Positions 23,181 to 35,135 of a stretch of DNA of 64,000 bases are shown here, piece after piece; position 1 is the first letter of the stretch; every line of letters starts with the position of its first letter. The position numbers and the translations under genes were made by a program. The DNA comes from Echinometra lucunter (Eukaryota; Echinodermata; Echinoidea; Camarodonta; Echinometridae): NCBI GenBank assembly GCA_029962745.1, contig CM057154.1, forward strand, positions 19,968,857 to 20,032,856. Reading direction: 5' to 3'. Under the pieces are notes generated by a model. That model was not told the origin of the DNA. It saw nothing but the letters and a program-made list of their open reading frames with translations, and searched no databases.

Positions 23181-23490
23181 ACACGGAATTGGTTATTGCT
23201 AAACAAAAGCATAAGGAAAACATCCATTATAGAAAATGGTCCCCTGTTGAGAATGTATTTTAATTGTCTATAATTCTAATATTGGATAATCCAAACCACC
23301 ATAAGATTGTATTTAGCTTTTTGCATCAGGTTTGCTTGTCTGGTATTTTTTTGTGATTGCCACATTGATTCATGTTTGATTATTGTTCCTTTAATATTAC
23401 GCAATTATTTGATTCTTGTATGATATATTGTTCTTGTAATGTTAAAACATATATGAAAATCAATAAAAAATTTGGAAAAGAAAAAAAAAA
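23181..23490 (+). mobile_element. Retroposed fragment with poly(A) tail, private to copy B
   Basis: The 310-bp insert is flanked by near-identical 14-bp duplications (ACAGAAACTTTGTC at 23167-23180, ACAGACACTTTGTC at 23491-23504). Copy A has the single empty site at 9499-9512. It contains AATAAA (23462-23467) and ends about 13 nt later in a pure A run. That is the signature of target-primed reverse transcription of a polyadenylated RNA. No protein is readable, so it is either the 3' end of a 5'-truncated non-LTR element or a processed UTR. Confidence 0.85.
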
Positions 23491-25531
23491 ACAGACACTT
23501 TGTCCCTTTTATCACAAAGTGATGGATATAAGGAAAATCGCAAATTTTTCAATTTTGAGTTTTTTGCATTTTTTGGGCATCTTTCATTAACATCTTGAAC
23601 CTCACAGAGTTTCAGACAGTAATAATGTCTAATTACGTAACTAAATGTATGGCAATGATGTCAACAAGAAAATACCTAGTAAAAGGATTTTCTGTTTTCA
23701 CGAAGTAAAGACTTGAACACATAATCACGCACAATTGGGTCAAATGTGTGCTCATCAAGTCCCATTTGTTTTACACCCGCACGGCTGAGATCCATCACTT
23801 CGTAAAAACAAAATCACAGTGGGTCCTTGAATTCTGTGTTTTCACGAAATGACTGCAATGTTTACAGCTCATTTTCTTCTAAAATATGAAAGGAATATGC
23901 AAATGGTAGATTATGAAGATTGTCCAGAATATGCCCTATACCAGGATATAAAATTCATTCACTCTTCATACATTAAAGAGGTTTTGATTGAGGTTTGAAA
24001 CTTTGAAAGCGAATTACTCAAAACTAACTTTTTTTAATTTGTGCGCTCATCCATCACTTCGTGAAAACAGGGATGACTTGTTATCTACTGTAGATCTGAA
24101 TACATTTTCCAACTTTGATCATAGAAATATTATGTACATGTATACTAGTATATAATTCATGTGATAGTGGTAGGACAGGAGAGTCAAGAAAGATTCTCTG
24201 AATCCTTGAGGCACAATTTCATTTTTATGTAATTTTGATCCTTTACTTAATCCTGATCCCATAAAACAGATCCAAACCTTTTTACATGTATACACAGCCA
24301 AGTGTGGCTGTTAACCTCTCGTTCAGGTGATTTTGCTCAAAAGATTTAGTCTTATCTGCTAGCTCTAAAGATGGGCATATGAATACGTTGCTGTTTTTGG
24401 TGTTGGTGTCCATGTGGTTTTGTCTTTTTAGGAAGGTTTTTTATTTTTGCTATTTAGTTTAAGACACCTGTCAAATACAAGCATTCAAGCTTATGAAAGG
24501 ATTGAAAGCCCATTTAATGTATGTCTAGTTTGTGTAATGTCCACCCGATTTTTTTCTACATGCAATCAGTTTATTATCCATGTGATCTTATTATCACTTT
24601 GTCTGATTTCCACAGATTAATTTTCATTAGATCTCCTAAATGGTTCAGCTAACTTGTGGTCAGATGCCATGTGATAATACAACCGGATATGTATTTTGTC
24701 TTAGGCTTTTCTTTTGTTTAGAATTCATGTAGTTCCCTTCTGACAAAATTGCGAATCATTCATATATTTCTATCACGCCATGTAGCCAGTGTGAACATGC
24801 CTCTTTATGCTAATCCTGGATTATCCTACCTGGGTTCTTACCCCTTCTTATCCATCAGATGCGCCTTACACGCTAATCCCCTCAGAGAATACCTCCTACT
24901 GAACGAGGCTCAAACCCATCTAAAGATAAGGCAGGAAAGCATCTAATGAATGATGTGATGAGATCTTATCAGGACGCAAGAGATTTGCATCTGATTTTTC
25001 AGACTATATATCTCATTTTCAGACTTACCTTTTTCCTACTTCATCCTTATTCGCTATAGTTCTGTCAACATCCACACAGGGTGGATTCATTAAATTTTTG
25101 CAGTAAATCACATTATCATCTTTTTGGCACCAGCGTTAAGTGTATAAAATCATATGAGTTAACGCCCTTCTGGCTCTGAAAAGACGATATGAGCGCTATT
25201 TCTTTTCAGTGTCCTTGCATTGGCACAAATTAGTTCCATTCTCTTGGTTGAATTACACTCTAAAAAGTGTAGAGTTTAATCATCATTTAACAGGCTGACG
25301 AGGGATACCAGTTACCAAATGGAAGGCCATTTCATTTCAGACTGGCTTGATATGTTATCTTTACAGTGTCAGATCCAGCCTGTTTGAAAAGTAGTCTACT
25401 GTTTGCAAACCATGCTCACTCCTGGTCCCTGTTAAGTGGTGAACTTTGAATTTTAAGGTGTAAAATGTCATATAGTAGCTATTCACCTCTTTCAAATGGA
25501 TGTTGACAAAAGAGTAAAAACATGTATTAAA

Positions 25532-25802
25532 CACTCTAATTTCCTAATTTCTGCGGAGTCAAATTTGACTCTGAATGGCGTCAGCTGGAAGTCAACTCTA
25601 TTCCGAGTTACAGTGACTCAGAGTTCCGAATTGATTTGACTCGGAATGGTGTGGCATCACTGAGAATTGACTAAATTCGAATCAAAGTAACTCCACTTTG
25701 AGTCAAATTAATTTGGAAATCCGAGTCGCTTTAGCTCTGAATAGAGTTGACTCCCAGCTGACTCCATTCTGAGTCAAATTTGACTCCGCAGAAATAAGAG
25801 TG
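25532..25802. mobile_element. GAGTCA foldback element (copy B counterpart)
   Basis: Same element and position as 12007-12276. The sequence is nearly unchanged between the copies, so the insertion predates their split. Confidence 0.85.
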
Positions 25803-26765
25803 AATAAAGCAAGGGGCTGTGGATGGTGACCTCTGACTTTGGCCAGCAGTGCATGAGCAGCAAAAAGTTTTGTTCTTTTTTTCTCAAAATGAAGGATATT
25901 ATCCTTTTTATAGCCAGAAGGGCATTTCACCTTCCACACAACACAATGTTAATGTCTTTTGGCTCTCAACAGTGATATCACCCCACCTTTAAATTTTCTC
26001 AACAAGTCCTCTTTCTCTTTAAAAGCACAGTAAAACAAAAAAGAGTGAGTCTCTGCGTGCTTTTTTGAATTATTCATACCACAGTCAAGCGATTTTTTTT
26101 GTCACGGACTCCTACATACGTAACTTCTTCAACAGTTTAAGCCATAATGCATTTGATATTCAACAAGCGCATATCCTCTTTTCCAAGGGAAAGGGCTGGC
26201 CTAATCCTTCACTGTGACAGGCATGAATCTGCAGGGGATTAAAGGTTATCATGAGTTCTAGTTATAACGAGAAAAATATATTTCTGTAGACAAAAAATGA
26301 AAACTTCACCTGAATGTTCAAATTGTTGTGTGCCGAATGATTTTTCTCTACTTTTGGTATGTTTTGTTAGTTTCATCAGTTTCAATATCATTTTCTTGTT
26401 CTTGTCCAAACAACTGTTTTGACCTAGGGAACCCCTTTAACCCAACATTAACAGGAATTGTGCACAGCTTTATAGAAGGATACACAGGGGGAGTATTCCG
26501 TGTTGTGGTTATCAATCAACTCTGTCTGTTCATGTAATAGAATTGTTTAGCTGGTTAGGGAGGAGGTGCACTCAGTTCACGTGTCTTGTTGGACCAAATT
26601 ATCTTTTTTTTGGGGGGGGGAGGGTTTGATATTTTGTAACAAATCATTTGCATTGAATATTGGCTTGGGGGAGGGGTATGGAATACTTATTACCAGTATC
26701 TCTTAGGATCAGAAATTTTTTACGGATATGGAAATGTCATTAGCATTGGATGCATGCTCCTGCAG

Positions 26766-26923
26766 GGGAGCGTTTCATGAAAGGACTTGTCGGATGTTTT
26801 ATCCGACATTGTCTGTTTTATCCGACAGTTGCCACAGTAACGATGCTTCTCAGCCAATCAAAATCAAGGAAAGACGTCAGATCTGACAACTTGTCAGACA
26901 ACAAATGTTGATGAAACGCTCCC
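26766..26923. mobile_element. MITE with GGGAGCGTTTCAT ends (copy B counterpart)
   Basis: Same element and position as 13249-13406. Confidence 0.8.
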
Positions 26924-27727
26924 TAGTATTCTTCTTCTTTCGTTAAGTTGATTGGCAATCAGTCATATTTGATGATTGTCGCCAATGACTTTACTTTTTA
27001 TTTCACTCCTTCTCTCTATTAAAAGATACTATTTATATACTTCCCCCGGATACTTTCTAGATTTTATTTTTCTTGTTTACTTGGGTTTTTTTTTTCCTTT
27101 TTACTAACTTCAAAGGAATTATACAAAAAATGATAATGATAGTAATTCTTTTCACAAAATTGACATTGAGAATCACACCAAAAACAACAGCTATCCTCAG
27201 CTGTGTATGATAATATATGGTGTCTTGGAAAAACAAGTAAGGAAATGTCAAGAATATATGTACATGTGTATTGTTTTCTTTTTTTTTTTAAGAGTGTTTA
27301 CTTTGTCATTTTGTAGCATAGAGGCAAACACAGACAGAAATGTAGTTTAACATTTGGTATATCCTGACTTGCAGAGAAATAGTTGACTTCATTTGGGATT
27401 TCTTTCTGAATTATTGCAATTTCGACTAATTTTGATATCATATTGCTTGAAAAGGGAATTACCCTTTAAAGCAATCTAATATATATCCAGAGTTAAAGAG
27501 CAACCATGCGATTTTGTGAGTGGTAATACAATTAGGATGTTCATATCTTATGTAGACAGCTGCCACACTAAGATTTGTTACGCAGTATATTTGTTAAGTG
27601 AATTAAATAAGATTTTTTTTTTGAGGGGGGGGGGGTCACACAGTATGAATGGAAATGTTATTCTGATAAATGCTTTGATATGTTATCAAAGATATGTTAT
27701 TGTTTGCATCAAAAAGACTATAATTTT

Positions 27728-29504
27728 TGTCTCGCCTGCGTAGCGGAGCGAGACATAGGTATCACTATTTCCGGTGTCGGCGTCGTCGGCGTCGTCGTCG
27801 GCGGCGGCGTCGTCGTCAACAATTGTGTTGTACACCCAATAACTTTCTATAGCTTTAAGGTGGGATCACCAAATTCATACCAGAGGTCCATCTCTTGAAG
27901 GCGCAGGTCAAGTTCGAAAATGAGGCGAATTTGAATAAGGTCAAAGGTCAAAGGTCAATGAACTTTCCATGACTGGCACTGTGCTATATTGTACACACAA
28001 TAACTTTTTATACCTTCGAGGTAGGATTGCCAAATTCATACAAGAGGTCCATCTCCTGAAGGTGCAGGTCAAGTTCGAATGTGAGTTGAATTTGATTAAG
28101 GTCAAAGGTCAAAGGTCAATGAACTTTCCATGACTGGCACTGTGCTGTGTTGTACACACAATAACTTTCTATAGCTTCGAGGTGGGATCACCAAATGTAT
28201 ACCAGAGGTACATCTCTTGAAGGCACAGGTCAAGTTGAGTATGAGTTGAATTTGAATAAGGTCAGAGGTCAAAGGTCAATGAACTTTCCATGACTGGCAC
28301 TGTGCTATGTTGTACACACAATAACTTTCTATACCTTCGAGGTAGGATTGCCAAATTCATATGAGAGGTCCATCTCTTGAAGGTGCAGGTCAAGTTCGAA
28401 TGTGAGTTGAATTTGATTAAGGTCAAAGGTCAAAGGTCAATGAACTTTTCATAACTGGCACTGTGCTATGTTGTACACCTAATAACTTTCTATAGCTTTG
28501 ACGTGGAATCACCAAATTCATACCAGAGGTCCATCTCTTGAAGGCGCAGGTCAAGTTTGAATATGAGTCGAATTTGAATAAGGTCAAAGGTCAAAGGTCA
28601 ATGAACTTTCCATGACTGGCACTGTGCTATATTGTACACACAATAACTTTTTATACCTTCGAGGTAGGATTGCCAAATTCATACAAGAGGTCCATCTCTT
28701 GAAGGTGCAGGTCAAGTTCGAATGTGAGTTGAATTTGATTAAGGTCAAAGGTCAAAGGTCAATGAACTTTCCATGACTGGCACTGTGCTGTGTTGTACAC
28801 ACAATAACTTTCTATAGCTTCGAGGTGGGATCACCAAATTTATACCAGAGGTACATCTCTTGAAGGCACAGGTCAAGTTTGAGTATGAGTTGAATTTGAA
28901 TAAGGTCAGAGGTCAAAGGTCAATGAACTTTCCATGACTGGCACTGTGCTATGTTGTACACACAATAACTTTCTATACCTTCGAGGTAGGATTGCCAAAT
29001 TCATATGAGAGGTCCATCTCTTGAAGGTGCAGGTCAAGTTCGAATGTGAGTTGAATTTGATTAAGGTCAAAGGTCAAAGGTCAATGAACTTTTCATAACT
29101 GGCACTGTGCTATGTTGTACACCTAATAACTTTCTATAGCTTTGACGTGGAATCACCAAATTCATACCATTTTTCAAACAATAAGTTTGCCATAACACCT
29201 TAATAATTAATTTAATTTTACAATTTTACTCACATTATTATCAGTTACATTCTTTTTCACTAACATTCATTTCCTTACTTGCATGGAAATAATTATAGCT
29301 TCATAGTATTAACAGCATTCTTAGTGTTATCTGATTTCCTAGGAATAAAGTAGGCCTATACCATTATTGCATATGTAAACTGTCAGAACCACAATTCACC
29401 CCCTAAACTGCTGACAGCCTCAGAAGTCATATAGCATAGTTTTGACATGCAGTCTCTTCATGACTGCAATATGCAGGCGAGACAACGCTTGGCGTTTGCC
29501 TTGT
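27728..29504 (+). mobile_element. Helentron-like (HINE) non-autonomous element, copy 2, private to copy B
   Basis: Same architecture as 1885-3691: a TTTTT flank, GTCTCGCCTGC with a terminal-proximal hairpin, a GTC/GGC microsatellite, eight ~161-bp units, an AT-rich tail, GCAGGCGAGAC and a final AACGC-TTG-GCGTT hairpin. Copy A has the uninterrupted site (TTTTT at 14200-14204, then ATGGTTATAT). The insertion is therefore recent enough to differ between two otherwise very similar copies. No transposase is encoded. Confidence 0.85.
27937..29155 (+). repeat. Eight-unit ~161-bp DR1-bearing tandem array (copy 2)
   Basis: Unit markers at 27937, 28098, 28258, 28419, 28580, 28741, 28902 and 29063. The order of unit sub-types differs from the array at 2121-3350 although the unit number is the same, pointing to unequal exchange or gene conversion between units. 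Confidence 0.9.
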
Positions 29505-29650
29505 TATGGTTATATAGAGAAAACACGATGGTCAACAGGCATTTACACAAAACTGTTCATAATTCTAAGTTTTAAAAAATTCTCCAACCTTTATAGTGTT
29601 GTTTCACAGTATGCCTCTTTGGCAAACACATTTAAAGCAGCGCAGCACTA

Positions 29651-29872
29651 CAGGGGGGGGGGCAGGGGGTGGTCCCCCATTCCCTATGATTTTTCAAGTG
29701 ATCAAAAAAAAAAAAAAAAGAGGAAGAAGAAAGAAGAGTATGGGGAAGAGAGGGCTTCAGCTATGTAATACCCCTATTTGTTCATTTAAAATGTAAATAT
29801 ACTCACCTATGGGTCATCTTGCCCCTTCCTCCCCCCCCCCCCCCCATCAAAATACTCTGGTACCACCCCTGA
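29651..29872. mobile_element. hAT-like MITE with CAGGGG ends (copy B counterpart)
   Basis: Counterpart of 14350-14569. It differs in the G, A and C run lengths. Confidence 0.55.
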
Positions 29873-30282
29873 TTTCAAGTATGCAAGTGGAACTTTTAGA
29901 GATGTCTCCAATGATCATATAAATTTAGTAGAAAATTAAACCCTACCTGTACTTTTGTTTCTCTATTGATCGACTGGTACCTGACTCTTACAAAGTTTCA
30001 AATTTCAATAAATGATCTTTAAGATATTTGAAATATCACTTTCGGGATATTAGTATAGATATTTGAAACAACTTTTTAAATTAAACCTATTTTGTACGAG
30101 TTTCCATGCATAAATCTTTATCTGCACAATATGTTGATATCTACTGTAGACAGCATGAGTACAGGAATTCAGGCAACCATGCACATGTAACTATGTGTAC
30201 GTAAAATGTGATTTTATTTAAAATGCAATTTTTTTCACCCAATCTTATAAATCTATTGGATGGCAGAAGGGCACTAGCACTA

Positions 30283-30495
30283 CTGTAAAAATGGAATTTT
30301 TCGCAAGATTAATTTTTCGTGCTCAGCCAAGTTTAACACAATCGTGGATTTTTATTTTTCGCGGACAGTTAGGATAACTGTATTCACATGTATAATTAAC
30401 AAAATATTTTGCATTGTTTTATTTTTCTCATAAGTGTCGTGCCGTGCAAAATGCGTGAAAATTTCAACACCGTGAAATATTCCACGTTTACACAG
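30283..30495. mobile_element. TA-flanked CTGTAAA MITE (copy B counterpart)
   Basis: TA at 30281-30282 and 30496-30497. Counterpart of 14981-15192, with several CG to TG changes, as expected of methylated CpG decay. Confidence 0.7.
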
Positions 30496-31025
30496 TATGT
30501 ATGAATGAGGTGAAACCTTTCAGCTATCAGCAAGCAATATCTTAGTGTACCTCTTCTGTTGAATGATGCAGTAAAAGAAATTCCGTTAGTCATTTTAAAA
30601 CATTAATCAGCATTTCTTTGAATATTGTGTTAGAAGCATTTATTGAGCATCAAATGTTTGATATTTCCTGTTTGTTCCCCAACTTTTCTGTTCTGCAGGA
30701 TATGGCAGAAATAAATTCCAGCCTTAAATGATATGACCTCCATTCTCCAGACATGTATTTTCACTTGTAGGGATTCCTTAGGAGATTTCGGAAGAAAATC
30801 CCTGGGGGTAACTTATATGGTATTTTCCAATTTCCAAATGTTCTTTTGAAAAAGAAGAATCTTTTCCAGAATCCCTATCATCTGATGTCAAAATTTCTTG
30901 TTGGATTTTGTTTTTAAAGGGAAACTGGATTTTTACGCTACATTTGACCTTTGATGAATTTTGAAATATGGATGAAGAAAAATACAAGAGCCATGATAAT
31001 ATGGACATTGCTTGAAAGAGCTTAA

Positions 31026-31465
31026 AGGGGAATGAAACCCTGGGGAAAAATCAATTTCAGCGAAAAGAGAGGATAGCAATTCAAAACAAGTTCTATAAAG
31101 AAAATGGTTACGAAATGAGAAAGTTATGAAAATTTTCTCCCTCTTAGCTCAAGATATATCTTGGGAAAATGTATTTGACACAATACATGTAGAGTTCACA
31201 AAGATGCAAGCAGCATCTTTAGAGATAATGGAGAAAATATGAAATTTTACGTAGGAAACATATTGAGAGTTGTCCTTCTATGAACCTGCCATTTTGAAGC
31301 AACATTGCCTATTTGAGGATTTTCATAGAAAGTAACTTGAGACTATTCAAAATTTCATAAATTTCTCGTTTTGCAGCCGTTTTTGATGGAACTTTTTAAA
31401 AATTTAAAAATTGCATCTCTCTTTACATTAAAATTGATTTTTTTCCCCCATGGTTTCATTCTCCT
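31026..31465. mobile_element. TTAA-flanked AGGGGAATGAAACC MITE (copy B counterpart)
   Basis: TTAA at 31022-31025 and 31466-31469. Counterpart of 15718-16148, with a small internal duplication of 'aaaaattt'. Confidence 0.8.
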
Positions 31466-32550
31466 TTAAAAGCTTGTCAGAATGATTGAATCAACAGAAA
31501 AAAAAGCAGTCTCATAAAGATTGTAATTATCATACAGCTGTGAGAGTGAACAGTTTCATAGAATAAGCAAGTCGTTGTTATACAAACCGGTGAATCCACG
31601 CGCATGCGCAGAAACACGCGTTGGAGGAAACCTTTTTACGAATCATTGAATTATATTTTGATGACCAGTACTTCCTTATTCTTTATTAATGTAGTATGTG
31701 GTACTATACAGAATTTTAAAATTAAGGTCATAAGCTTAAACATATATGTAATAATATATCGATAAATGAAATTATGCAAAGAAACCAAATTCTTTTATTT
31801 AAGAGCACCTTATTCTTTAAATTTGTTTTCCTCCAATTCATGTTTCTGTGCACCACGCACAGATTCACTGGTTTGTAAAAACAGTGATGAAGTATTGACA
31901 TGATATATCGAAGACTCAGTGGTTAGCTGATGGGGTCTCGAAAGTAGCAGGTCACTGGTCCAAAACCACATCTGAATGCTGATATCCTTGTTTTTTATGA
32001 TTTATCCTTTTTTTCCCCCAAGGATCGAACAGTGCAATAACTTTTATCTGTTGACATAATAACTAGAACTTGATAATGCAATTTGACACTGGTTTGTACT
32101 TGCTTTCTTATAATACCAAATAAAAAGGACTTAATTGATTAAATTTGATTTTTGGAAGGGCAGCATGAATGAAATAGGCATTTGCATCACTCTCTGTCAG
32201 TGGTAGAGCCAGGATTCTGTGGAAGGGTATGGGGGAGAGCACTTCTATTTCAGAAATTTGAAATTTTACTTGCATTATTAAAAAGTCCATGACAGATTTA
32301 CAGCTCTACATTTTAATCAGAAATTCTTCGACCGGCAAAAATAATAAAAAGGTAGTATCTGTATTTTGTAGGCAATAAAATTACTGGGAGAAAATTCCTT
32401 TTTGTGTTTGATATTTCAATTAAGGTATGCCACAGTGGGCTTTGCGGAAGGGGGGGGGGTCATGTACCCACTATTTCCCCCTGATTCACCATGCGCCACC
32501 GAATGTCTTAAAAACATAGTAAAAATGTACGTGCTTTTCATACATCCCAG

Positions 32551-32738
32551 TCACTTCTGTGTAGAAATGCCTCCGGGGCTCTGCCACTGCTGTTTATGTT
32601 CCCCTCATAATGTCAACATCATCATTGAACAGCTTGTCAATTACTCTGAGTACGTCACTCCGATTGCAAAAGCCTCGCGAGGGAACCATTCCTTTACGCC
32701 CTGTGCAGGGCAGGAAGACGGTGCGGTCATGACTTGTC
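32551..32738 (+). CDS. Orphan internal exon (copy B counterpart)
   Basis: Identical to 17252-17439 except one synonymous change at a cysteine codon. Acceptor CATCCCAG and donor GTAAGT are both kept. Keeping the frame and splice sites while flanking poly-G tracts and transposons differ supports a functional coding exon, though both copies are also very similar downstream. Protein family unrecognised; see the copy A entry. Confidence 0.6.
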
Positions 32739-33717
32739 GTAAGTGATTGCATGGCTCCAATATCATACTTGGGGATTAGAATTGTCTTCCTGGAAAGCGG
32801 AACGGTAGAGAAGAAAGAGGAGGTATTTTTGAGGTATGTTTGACAAGTTGTACAGGAATTTTACAGGTCCGTCCTTGCTTGTCCGAAAATGTTGCATCAT
32901 ATGAGGAAAATTTGACATATTGTATAAGACTTAAAATCTAAAATTGTTTGTTAGAAAAAGGAGCTGCATATGAGAGAGATTTGACATATTGTACACGATG
33001 TATCTGGCATTGCTTGTTAGATTAAATGGGAGTTGGGTTTGAGGGAAAATCTATATGTTCTGCAAGACTTTATAGGGGATTTGCTTGGCAGAAAAGGGGG
33101 TTATACGAGGAGAAAATAATTTGCATGTTGCACAAGAATTTCAAAGATAGGGTATTACCTGCCATATAAGGGAAATACTTATGAGGAAAATTGAACATGT
33201 TTTATGTGCGTTTCAGAGGTCTGGCATGGCATAACTGCACGTCACCTGTAAAATTTGATTAGCAAGCACTGCCAAGCAGGCTCAGAAGCGAGGGACTTGA
33301 TCGCATGACATTCCTCTGGGATGTTCATTTAGGTGGATGTGAAAAACACATACTAGATGTAAACTCCTATCGCTCTGACAAGTGGATTTTTGTTTCCAGG
33401 TGAATTGATTTTCTCATCTTGAGCATTTATGGAGGCGCTTTCGTATTATTCAAGCGTGACCCTCAAGGAGACAGACTTTAGGTATAATGTTAAATGACTG
33501 GTGATGCAGTTTCATTTTGAGAGAACTTTCATGATTTGTTCTAAACGGTGATTTTGCTTATGTGCTATAAAAATAAAACCAGTTGTGTATTGTCATAATC
33601 TTAGAAATAGAACTGGTCCTGTTCTAGTACATTTTTCTTTACCAGAATGCGACCTCCTTTTGCAATCATTATGAAATTTGTAAAGTCCTTTATTCACTGT
33701 ATTCACTATGTTATTTC

Positions 33718-33911
33718 ATACCTGCCAACTGTCCCTATTTAGTAAGGACAATCCCGATTTTTGGTAAAAGAAAGACCCACTTCTACCACTGTGTCCCTCT
33801 TTTTGCAAATACCTGTCTGTAGTAATGGATAGGAAATTCAGAAATGTCCCTATTTTCAGCCTCTGCCTTGTCATTTGTCCCTATTTCTTGGGTTTCAGGG
33901 TTGGCAGGTCT
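33718..33911. mobile_element. hAT-like MITE with 8-bp target duplication, private to copy B
   Basis: Inverted ends ATACCTGCCAAC and GTTGGCAGGTCT, flanked by perfect 8-bp duplications GTTATTTC (33710-33717 and 33912-33919). Internal 'tgtccctattt' words recur. Copy A lacks it near 18410. Target-site length and ends fit the hAT superfamily. Confidence 0.9.
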
Positions 33912-34136
33912 GTTATTTCAGTCTTGAAAGCAAGCTCATAGGAAATTTTGCATGAAAAAAAAATGAGAATTAAAAACTCAGCAACCTCTGTCATTACAAG
34001 AGTAAAACACATGCTTTATATGCTTTGTTGTGCGGAGAAATGTAGAAGCAATTCTGTAGAATTAAAATGTTAAAAAAAATTACAAGCAAATCAACAAATT
34101 GCCAATACTTGTATTATGGCTCTGATATAATTGCAC

Positions 34137-34636
34137 NNNNNNNNNNNNNNNNNNNNNNNNNNNNNNNNNNNNNNNNNNNNNNNNNNNNNNNNNNNNNNNN
34201 NNNNNNNNNNNNNNNNNNNNNNNNNNNNNNNNNNNNNNNNNNNNNNNNNNNNNNNNNNNNNNNNNNNNNNNNNNNNNNNNNNNNNNNNNNNNNNNNNNNN
34301 NNNNNNNNNNNNNNNNNNNNNNNNNNNNNNNNNNNNNNNNNNNNNNNNNNNNNNNNNNNNNNNNNNNNNNNNNNNNNNNNNNNNNNNNNNNNNNNNNNNN
34401 NNNNNNNNNNNNNNNNNNNNNNNNNNNNNNNNNNNNNNNNNNNNNNNNNNNNNNNNNNNNNNNNNNNNNNNNNNNNNNNNNNNNNNNNNNNNNNNNNNNN
34501 NNNNNNNNNNNNNNNNNNNNNNNNNNNNNNNNNNNNNNNNNNNNNNNNNNNNNNNNNNNNNNNNNNNNNNNNNNNNNNNNNNNNNNNNNNNNNNNNNNNN
34601 NNNNNNNNNNNNNNNNNNNNNNNNNNNNNNNNNNNN
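34137..34636. other. Assembly gap (exactly 500 N)
   Basis: Placeholder of unknown real length. It separates contig 2 (the alternative copy) from contig 3, which carries the genes. Confidence 0.98.
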
Positions 34637-34719
34637 CATGTATTTGGTATGATTTTTAGGGCTTTGCATCAAAAGATATTAGGCCAAACCACAAAATGTG
34701 GACCTCTCTCACGAATGGG
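34637..34719 (+). mobile_element. CCCATTCGTGACAG-family MITE, right end only
   Basis: The last ~83 bp of the family, ending CACGAATGGG at TTAA (34720-34723). The left part lies in the gap. Confidence 0.85.
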
Positions 34720-34761
34720 TTAAAACAAAGAAATTAGATTTGGAATGCATTGTTTGCTTAA

Positions 34762-35135
34762 CCAATTCATGACAGAGTGTCAGCATTTTGTCGTTTGACC
34801 TGATAACTTTCGATGCAGGGCCTTAAAAACAAATGTATGAGCAAAAAGAGCAAAAAACACTTCATGTACTGTGTCATTATTTGTCTTTTGATGCTGAAAA
34901 TTTTAAGGGAAAATAAGCTTTAAGTCCTTGAATTGGCAACATGAGTGAAAGTTAAAAATCACCTTTTCCCCATGCATATTGGCAACTCTTTCACTTTTTG
35001 ATTTATATTCATTTCAGATGCATGATTTTTTGTAAGAAAAATGTAATAATAGAAAAATAAGGTACTGATTTAGCCAATTTGAAGAAGAAAAGGTGATGAA
35101 ATTGGCTTGAAATAATACCTGTCCTAATATTAGAG
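34762..35135 (-). mobile_element. Decayed CCCATTCGTGACAG-family MITE
   Basis: Begins CCAATTCATGACAG after TTAA (34758-34761) and follows the reverse-oriented family sequence to 'aataatacctgtc', with many substitutions. The terminal repeat at the right is lost. Confidence 0.7.

Larger units (their letters stand above)
19910..34136 (+). repeat. Copy B of the duplicated segment (entire contig 2)
   Basis: Every part of this contig, from first base to last, aligns with 5779-18632 in the same order and orientation. Its private insertions are a retroposed fragment (23181-23490), a Helentron-like element (27728-29504) and a hAT-like MITE (33718-33911). It lacks the two TTAA MITEs of copy A. The stretches not listed separately below are non-coding, as in copy A. 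Confidence 0.95.

Noticed and set aside
5779..34136. Tandem segmental duplication as a biological event
   Set aside because: Not excluded, but less likely than uncollapsed alleles, since contig 2 is contained end to end in contig 1 and bounded by placeholder gaps.
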